Origin: Metridium senile
Lineage: Eukaryota > Cnidaria > Anthozoa > Actiniaria > Metridiidae
Assembly: GCA_949775045.1 (NCBI GenBank)
Contig: OX459108.1
Location: 14,221,711 to 14,285,710, forward strand
Direction: 5' to 3'
Length of the DNA: 64,000 nucleotides
The notes below the pieces were generated by a model. That model had not been told where the DNA came from and did not search any database. It worked only from the letters and a program-made list of their open reading frames with translations. Every line of letters begins with the position of its first letter. Positions within the stretch are counted from its first letter, which is position 1. The position numbers and the translations under genes are program-made. This document shows, piece after piece, positions 57,701 through 64,000 of the stretch.

Positions 57701-60700
57701 AGGGTGGTGAATAGTAACTATCTTTAAATATAGATCTTCATGATTAATGTGTTGCTGCTAAATTATTTATCATTTAACTGATTCTAATTTTAAAAACTGA
57801 CAACTACGAAGAAAAACAACACACAGCATATATTTAATATATTCTGATATTTTTCATATTACACAATGTGTAAAATAACTTATAGATCTTCAGGGTTGCT
57901 CTGTTGTTGTATTTGCTAAAATTTCTATCACTTTTAACTGATTCTAATTTAAAAACTGTCAACAACGAAGAAAAAACTACACATGGCAGATAATTGATAT
58001 AATATTTTTTCAGAATGTGTAAAATAGATCTTCAGGATTGCTGTGTTGTTGCAAAAGCATTTATAATTTTTAACTGATTAAACTGGCAACAATAAAGAAA
58101 AAACACACTGACACATATTATTTTAATAAGCATTAAAAATATATAATACTCTTAATATGCAATAACAATAAGAAAAAATAATAATTTTGATAATGTATGC
58201 ATAAAAATAAAAAAAACAATAGAATTATGAAAAACGTGCAAATCTTCAGGGAAAATATATAAAGATGACAATTTTAAAATAACACAAATTATGATGTCCC
58301 AATAACAATGAAAAGAGGTATATATTTTTTTTTTTTTTAAATTATGAAATATTGAAAATTGTTAGATATAAATAAAGTTATTTTTTTTCTAAGTAGGGAC
58401 ATTATAAACAAAGGAACTGTTATATTTAGTAGATTGGTGAAGTATATTTAAAGCTATTTTTTCTTTTAGAAGAAAAGCAAATAAATAAATGTGTATTTTC
58501 TTGTGTTAACAGGTTTACATTCCATGTTATTTAGTGCACCCAAATAATTTATATCCCACATTTAGACTTTCACTCCTCTGTAACAGCACGTACAAGAGTT
58601 TATAGTTTGCACTGCCGTCTACTTTACCTCTAAATATTGACATAAGAAAGCACACTACGTCTGACCTTTTGACTCGGGACTTTTTCTGTCATTGCCCCTG
58701 CCCATTCATATTAGATCAATTGAAGAGCTGACATAAACATTTTTAAATCTAAGTTAAAAACTTAACTTTTTAAACAAGCTTAAATAATTATGGGTTATCT
58801 TAGAATTTTGTATACAGTGGTACCTCTATTAAGCGGTCACCCTCCACACTTTCCAAAGTGGCCGCTGAATAGAGGTTGGCCTCTGAATAAAGGTATAGAA
58901 TAGATATAGGAATAGATTTGGGACTTTTTATTGTGACCGCCTAATAGAGGGTGACCGCTTAATGAGTGACCGCTTAATAGAGGTACCACTGTATAATTTT
59001 TGATTTATATTATTAGGTATATTTGTTAGGATATTTTTGCCTTTTCTAATAATTTTTACTTTTATTAATATATTATAGGATTTTACAATATTATTGTTGT
59101 AAAGCGCTTACCACTGAAAAGGGTAAACACTATATAAATATCATCTATTTTATCATAATTACTTCCTTGTTGCTTGTTAGCTGTGTTTGCTAATTATAGC
59201 AGCAGTAAAACTAATTTAGACAGGCCACTCTCCAATCCTGAGAAAATTCTTAGCCATCAAAGCAAGTTTGTGTTTTCAAAATAATAGCAATACCTGAGTT
59301 GTTAACAATGATTTTAGAAATAGAATTGTTCTCTGGCATTGAAATATTGTTTCGAAATGTTTGCTTATTTTATTCAGTTAAATTAATAGTTAATTAATTA
59401 GACATGCTTTAATACATCTAGTTGACTGAACTACAATACTTTTCTAACTCCATGACTTGTGATTTTAGATTTCAAATAATGTACATAATTATTCACTTTT
59501 TGATATTCAGTTTTTATATATGTCAATTATTAGCCTCCTTATTGTTGTATATATTTAAATCTTATTTCTTGTAATCTTGAGTTTTTCAAATTTTATTTGC
59601 CATTCAAGAATAAATAAAACTTTATTATTATTATAACTGAAAAAAGGAGATTAATAATTAGAAATGAAAATGAAAAACCTTATCTTGTTGTGTAAGTATT
59701 TTTAACTGTAGCTTTTGGCCTGAACTTTGAAAGATTACATTACTCTGTAAAATAATAAAAAGTGAAATTTAATTTTTTTTAATTCCCCCACTTTATTTAA
59801 GGAATATAGGTTTTTTTCTGTGTAGGTGGTCTGAACATATCACTGAGTCACTCAAACACTTAAGGGTGGATAAGAGTTATCAGTGTGCTTGTAATATGAC
59901 TTGATAACACTGGCCCAGTGGCTTGTGAACTTTGGAGTGTTGAGACACATAAATGTCTGTTCTTTTATTACTAATGTGTTAATTGAATTAATATTACTTT
60001 GATATTTTACATAGCTAAAATATGTCTAAATGACATTTTCAAATATTATGAAAGCAAGTTCATTTCTTTTATAATTTCAAGTTGAGTATATTTTATTTTA
60101 GACATGAATATGATGCTTGGGCTACCTGTGATTTATTTATCAAAGTAACACTTTGTCTAAATGACTTTAAAATGTGATACATACAACCTTCAAATATCAG
60201 TTAAAATGAAAGTAAGTTCATTAACAAAATTATTATAATTTCAAGTTGAGTATATTTTATTTTAGACATGAATATTATGCTTGGGCTGCCTGTGATTTAT
60301 TCATCAAAGTAACATTATAGGCAGAAGTTCAATTATACAAAATTGATGTGTACAATCTCAAAAGATTAAAAAAGAATATTAACTGAATAAAATTCTTGTT
60401 GATAAAAATTATTATTCTTATTAACAATAGACATAAATATGCTACTTGGGCTGCCTGTGATTTATTCATCTAAGTAACATTATAGGCAGAAGTTCAATTA
60501 TACAAAATTGATGTATACAATCTCAAAAGATTAAAATAGAATATTAACTTATTAAAATTCTTGTTGATAAAAATTAATATTATTATTAATAATAGACATA
60601 AATATGCTACTTGGGCTACCTGTGATTTATTTATCAAAGTAACATTATAGGCAGAAGTTCAATTATACAAAATTGATGTATACAATTAATCTCAAAAGAT

Positions 60701-62250
60701 TAAAATAGAATATTAACTTATTAAAATTTGTTGATAAAAATTCTGCTTCTTAATCACCAATCCACTCTATGCACATCAAACATGGTGTTAAATGTTTTGA
60801 TCATTTGACTTTTTGGCAATAAATAGTTTAAAATATGCTCTTTGTCTAGGTATGCTTTTGGAGACAGTAGGAGACCATCTCCTGATTCTGCTGTGCTTAT
60901 AGAGGAAATAGTTCATCAACAGATGTCTAGTGTGGTAAGACTAATAACTTTTACTATAAATACGAAAATGATACAAAAAATGTTTTATTGATAATGCTAA
61001 TAGTTGGGAAATAGTTAAGACAAGATTTAGTGTGATGATGATGATGATTATGATGATGATTATGATGATGATCATGATGATGATTATGATGATGATTATG
61101 ATGATGAAGAAGATGATGGTGAAGGTGATGATGAATGGTGATAGTTATGATGGTGATGATGAAGATGATGGTGATAGCGATGGGGACAATAATAATCATG
61201 ATGGTGATGATGGTTATGGTGAAGGTGATGATGAATAGTGAAAGCGATGATGGTGATGATGATGGTGATAACAATAATCATGATGGTGATAATGGTGATG
61301 GTGATTATGATGGGGACTATAATCTTGATGATGGTAATGGTGATTGTGATAATGATGGGGATAATAATAATCATGATGGTAATGGTGAAAATGATGATGA
61401 TGAAGATGATAAAGATGCTGATGATTGTAGCAATGATATCAATAACATCCAATGATAATAATGTTGATTTGTTTCTAGATCATCAGAGCTGCAGAAGTAA
61501 CCAACATGAGAGGTGGAAGGTTCATGAGCATGGAAGATATATTGTTCTTGATGCGAGGAGCCAAGGACAAGTTGAAAAGACTGATCAAATATCTCACATT
61601 CAAGGATTTGAAAAATAAGACACAAAAACAAGTTTCTATTGATGATGAAGATGTTCTAGATGTTGCAGGTATGGTTAAGCTTCTGCACACCAGATTATCA
61701 ACAATACTATAAGTAGTTCTGTAATTTGGGGGATAATATTTATTAGTATATGGGGGAGGGGGGTCTGCAATATTGTGGGAGGTGTCATGTTATTTTTGGA
61801 AGCTATATAGGGGGAGGGGTGTGTTAAATTGTATGCTGTTTTATAGAGGTTAAGTAAAATCTGGACAAAAAAGATTGGGTGGAGGGGGTTGGGTAATATT
61901 TGGAAAAGGCAACCAGTGAATTTGCCACCCCCCCCCCCCCCCCCCCCTATACACTAATAAATGAAAGCCCCCCTACTGTCATCATCATTTATTTCAATAT
62001 TACCATTATTATTATTGTCATTATTATCATTATCATAATCACTACTACTACCATCATCACCTTCAATTTCATCATTATTATCTATAAAGGTTGTCATTAT
62101 CATCATCATCATTATTATTGTCATCACCATTGTCATCATCATCAGCACAACTACCATAATCATCATCATCTTTGTTATCGCCATCATCATCATCACTATC
62201 ATGACGACTATCATCATTGCCACCATTAATTATCATTATCACAATCATCT

Positions 62251-62285
<35 letters not shown>

Positions 62286-63031
62286 TCATCTTATTTATAT
62301 TATTTTGCAGCTGCAAGTGAACTCAAAGGTAGCAAAAGAAGAAAGATTTCCTATGATTTCTTAAGTACAATCGACCACACAGGTAACCAATAATTTCATA
62401 AATTCTTGCATCTAAATATAATCTACATGTATATAGATTATGTCTGAAACTCTAAGTTAAACCATATAATTAATAGAGGTTAATTATGGTTAAACTATAC
62501 AGTTAAGTATTATTTTTACTGATTCAAGGCTAAATTTTGAACAAAAGATCCAATTCTTAATTTAAATATCAACGACAAACTTAAAACCAATGAATCCTGA
62601 TCACTGCATGACAGAAACATTTACATCAATTTTATATAAAAACATAATCACTGTATAAAAAGTCAAAGGAGCTGCCAACTCAATAACATTGTTTAATAAT
62701 AGATATATTCTAAAATGTTTAAACAAGCAAACAAACTTTATTTGTTGCATTCTCTATTTTTGATAAGGAAGTATTGTGAGCACATTGGCTTGTTATTTAT
62801 TTGTTTTCCTTAAATGGAGCTAAAATTAGTGACAATCACGAACAAGTTTGTGACACGAATTTTGCTGTAGCAACTAGAAATATTTAATAACAAAGCTTTT
62901 TTATCCTATGAATTGTAAATAAATGTTATTCATAATTTTTTTTCTATTTTTCATCCTTTATTTCTTAAGGTGATTTGATATCACTGTTTGATGATGATGA
63001 CTATGATGAAGTGAAGCAAGAAAGAAATGAG
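51710..63031 (+). CDS. SUPT3H: SUPT3H (SPT3 homologue, SAGA subunit), first six coding exons
   Basis: Exons: 51710-51790, 52045-52157, 60850-60934, 61479-61668, 62311-62382 and 62970-63031, with consistent phases. They encode 201 codons, and the gene then continues beyond the window. After a Lys/Ser-rich N-terminus, FQNEIQSMMYAFGDSRRPSP and AVLIEEIVHQQM open the N-terminal histone-fold domain. RAAEVTNMRGGRFMSMEDIL, FLMRGAKDKLKRLIKYL, DDEDVLDV, KRRKISYDFLSTIDHTG and DDYDEVKQERNE follow, all matching the metazoan SPT3 pattern. SPT3 pairs histone folds within SAGA/STAGA and helps deliver TBP to promoters in the nucleus. The N-terminal start is the first ATG after an ETS-type promoter element. 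The 8.7-kb intron 2 holds most of the repeats in this part of the window. Confidence 0.95.
51845..51857 (-). promoter_or_regulatory. YY1 consensus just inside SUPT3H intron 1
   Basis: GCCGCCATCTTGG is the complement of CCAAGATGGCGGC, a full YY1 match. It lies 55 bases after exon 1, a usual position downstream of the start site in housekeeping promoters. Confidence 0.55.
52905..53125 (-). repeat. Dispersed repeat family A, copy 4
   Basis: A short + oriented piece (TAATATAATGAAATTTGTTA) is followed by two minus-oriented units (TATCGTTTATATCAAACACC, AGCCTATACTAGTTTACTCG). Confidence 0.85.
53668..53765 (+). repeat. Dispersed repeat family A, copy 5
   Basis: GGTAATATAATGAAATTTGT, TGTTTCGAGCTTTAGCCC and TTCATCGGAGTAAAAGG match the 5862 copy without its left part. 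Confidence 0.85.
53975..54215. repeat. ~140-bp direct duplication
   Basis: ACTAAAGAGTTTGGACAATC to TTGAAGAGTCTATAAGTACTCT-type sequence occurs at about 53994-54081 and 54136-54212. Each copy carries one TGTGGTC. Confidence 0.85.
54496..54560 (+). repeat. Dispersed repeat family A, copy 6 (short)
   Basis: GATAGGTAATATAATGAAAT, TTGTAACACCGTAAAATG and TTAACTTTAGCCCTT only. Confidence 0.75.
54561..55914. other. No gene recognised in this part of SUPT3H intron 2
   Basis: AT-rich. A degenerate T-rich stretch around 55260-55450 and an A-rich stretch follow. No exon or RNA gene is supported. Confidence 0.5.
57369..57440 (+). ncRNA. tRNA-like pol III promoter unit (SINE head or tRNA relic)
   Basis: TAGCATAATGG at 57376-57386 fits the A-box and GGTTCGAATCC at 57421-57431 is a perfect B-box, with normal spacing. 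I cannot draw clean acceptor and anticodon stems, so a functional tRNA is unlikely. A tRNA-derived SINE head fits better. Confidence 0.6.
57540..57625. repeat. Two 30-bp direct repeats
   Basis: ACTGCAATATGTTTGATATT plus GCAGAGTGCGA occurs twice in tandem. Each holds the short palindrome TGCAATA/TATTGCA. Confidence 0.85.
58141..58814. other. No gene recognised
   Basis: Very AT-rich SUPT3H intron 2 sequence with poly-T runs. No feature is supported. Confidence 0.5.
58815..58991. mobile_element. 177-bp pogo/Tigger-like MITE with TA duplication (family C, copy 1)
   Basis: The termini CAGTGGTACCTCTATTAAGC and complement are flanked by TA on both sides. GCGGTCACC and AGTGGCCGCT sub-repeats occur inside. 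CAGTGG(T/A)ACCTC ends are typical of pogo-type elements. A second copy is at 63258. Confidence 0.92.
58992..60035. other. No gene recognised
   Basis: AT-rich intron sequence with an AATAAATAAAACTTTATTATT stretch near 59608. No exon is supported. Confidence 0.5.
60035..60725. repeat. ~165-bp tandem repeat, four copies
   Basis: TAGACATRAATATGCTACTT, GGGCTRCCTGTGATTTATT and CAAAGTAACATTATAGGCAG recur at about 60115, 60280, 60445 and 60609. The array ends 125 bases before the acceptor of the third SUPT3H exon. Confidence 0.9.
61030..61445. repeat. (GAT)n array upstream of SUPT3H exon 4
   Basis: GATGATGATTAT and GATGGTGATGATG units fill the 3' part of the intron before 61479. The frames on both strands are artefacts. 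Confidence 0.95.
61740..61970. repeat. G-rich tract and C20 run
   Basis: GGGGGAGGGGGG near 61753, GGGGGAGGGGTG near 61812 and a run of 20 C at 61928-61947. The spaced G-runs could form a quadruplex in the transcript. The length of the C run may be unreliable. Confidence 0.8.
61975..62290. repeat. (ATC)n array downstream of SUPT3H exon 4
   Basis: ATCATCATC, ATTATTATTGTCATT and CATCATCATC units fill the intron up to 20 bases before the acceptor at 62310. They are complementary to the upstream (GAT)n array at 61030. Confidence 0.95.
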
Positions 63032-63257
63032 GTATATAAAAGAACATGATAAGAAAAAAAACAATACATGTCATTTCCAGTGTTCTCTTGAGTCCCAATA
63101 AACACATCACACCGTGTGCAGTGGTTGGCAGATCAAGTCCACAACTCAACTTTAATATCACAACAAACCATACATTGTCTAATATCAAGATTAGGGGATT
63201 CAGTTACACAAGTTGAACTTAAACTACATTGACCTAACAAAACTACTTTTCAAACTA

Positions 63258-63412
63258 CAGTGGTACCTCTATTAAGCGGCCACCCTCAGGACATTCCAAA
63301 GTGGCCGCTTAATAGAAGTTGGCCGCTGAATAGAAGTATAGAATAGGTATAGGCCTGGAATAGATTGGTGACTTTTTATTGTGGCTGCCTAATAGAGGGT
63401 GACCGCTTAATT
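63258..63412. mobile_element. pogo/Tigger-like MITE, family C, copy 2 (3' truncated)
   Basis: TA then CAGTGGTACCTCTATTAAGC starts it. The body matches 58815-58991, but the last part of the right terminus is missing. Confidence 0.88.
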
Positions 63413-63467
63413 ATCTTTTCATTACCAACTCTCTACTATCGTTGTCCATTACAAGAGATATACATTA

Positions 63468-63790
63468 CAGTCAAAGGACATGAAACGTGCCCGTCTAGAC
63501 ATTATTACCATTACTAGCATTATTCATTTCATTATTCGATTTTTGACTTCATTCTTCGTTTTTCAAACTTCTCAAAATTCATATAAATAATTATGATATC
63601 AAAAATAATTGATACTATTATTAAATAAATATAGATCAGAATAAATCTGATTATTCCGTGAGATTTAAAGAGGTCTCATTCAGTTTTTGAATTTTTTAAT
63701 GGCATTCTGGAAAACAAAGGATGAAGTCAAGAATCGAATAATGAAATGAATAATGCAGTCTAGACGGGCACGCTTCATGTCCTTTGACTG
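63468..63790. mobile_element. 323-bp MITE with ~90-base inverted repeats and TA duplication
   Basis: TA|CAGTCAAAGGACATGAAACG pairs with CATGTCCTTTGACTG|TA at the other end. Arms include GTGCCCGTCTAGAC and ATTCATTTCATTATTCGATT. Non-coding. It lies in the intron after the last visible SUPT3H exon. Confidence 0.92.
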
Positions 63791-64000
63791 TAACAAATAC
63801 TAATATATACCAGATCACCCCCTTTCTTGAGCAGCCAAGTTTTAATATTTTATTATTTTTGTTATCTATTTTGTTGAATGCTGTGGTTGGCCAGCACGCA
63901 AGACAGTCTCCTTTTTCATCCTCCCTGGATTTTTGCACTCATTTAGACATAGCTTACATAAATTGTAAAGTTATTATATGTTTTGGTTTTTAATTTGTTT
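63791..64000. other. SUPT3H intron continuing past the window edge
   Basis: AT-rich. No exon is recognised before the end. Confidence 0.6.

Larger units (their letters stand above)
56097..57722. mobile_element. ~1.6-kb composite foldback element inserted in the tandem array
   Basis: It starts with a hairpin, arms 56097-56142 and 56157-56204, around GAGGGCGCAGCCCGA. ATAGTTACTATTCACCACCC (from about 56211) is matched by its complement ending near 57722, giving ~50-base terminal inverted repeats. Inside is a second very long inverted repeat, about 56370-56620 against 56660-56910 (CAAATGCGCATTTTAAAATTT, GTTACGATTTTTGGCGGGAA). There is also a 90-base direct repeat (56223 and 57183) and a tRNA-like head. 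No transposase is encoded, so it is non-autonomous. Confidence 0.8.
55915..58140. repeat. ~150-bp degenerate tandem array split by an insertion
   Basis: ATATTTTTCATATTACANAATG, GTGTAAAATAA, AACTGATTCTAATTTTAAAA and AAGAAAAAACTACACATGGC units occur at 55915-56095. They resume at 57730-58120 as three more copies. The block between is the inserted composite element. Confidence 0.8.

Overview
The window is animal nuclear DNA: intron-rich, AT-rich and full of short repeats. It carries three recognisable metazoan genes and parts of a fourth. The RUNX gene encodes a C-terminal WRPY motif and the LINE fragment is CR1/jockey-like. Those features, and the very compact RUNX and SUPT3H arrangement, suggest an early-branching animal, most likely a cnidarian (sea anemone or coral). 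That placement is inference, not proof.

Layout. (1) Positions 1-16090, + strand: the 3' 18 coding exons of ARFGEF3 (BIG3), about 2143 codons. The reading frame stays open across every splice junction to a TGA at 14821, and a polyA signal lies at 16073. The introns hold minisatellites, (GAT)n/(ATC)n arrays and small foldback transposons. (2) 17284-20182, - strand: the last two exons of an unrecognised gene. They encode a CxxC-x16-CxxC zinc-binding module split across a splice junction, followed by a lysine-rich tail. One exon carries an apparent frameshift. (3) 20541-38600: mostly non-genic DNA with a 5'-truncated LINE, several satellites, microsatellites and hairpin elements, and one promoter-like segment near 22.7-23.1 kb. 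(4) 38629-50820, - strand: a complete four-exon RUNX gene (501 codons) with an intact Runt domain and a terminal VWRPY. (5) 50821-51709: an 889-bp divergent intergenic region. (6) 51710-63031, + strand: the first six exons of SUPT3H (SPT3 of the SAGA complex), which runs off the right edge.

How the parts relate. RUNX is a lineage-controlling transcription factor and SUPT3H a SAGA co-activator subunit. In humans RUNX2 and SUPT3H are also divergent neighbours, so this window shows the same pair at very short range. The shared region has two RUNX consensus sites, one just upstream of the RUNX start codon. Intron 2 of SUPT3H holds a tandem array whose units carry facing pairs of RUNX sites. This points to possible autoregulation, with SUPT3H as a linked bystander or co-regulated partner. 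ARFGEF3 has no evident functional link to the pair.
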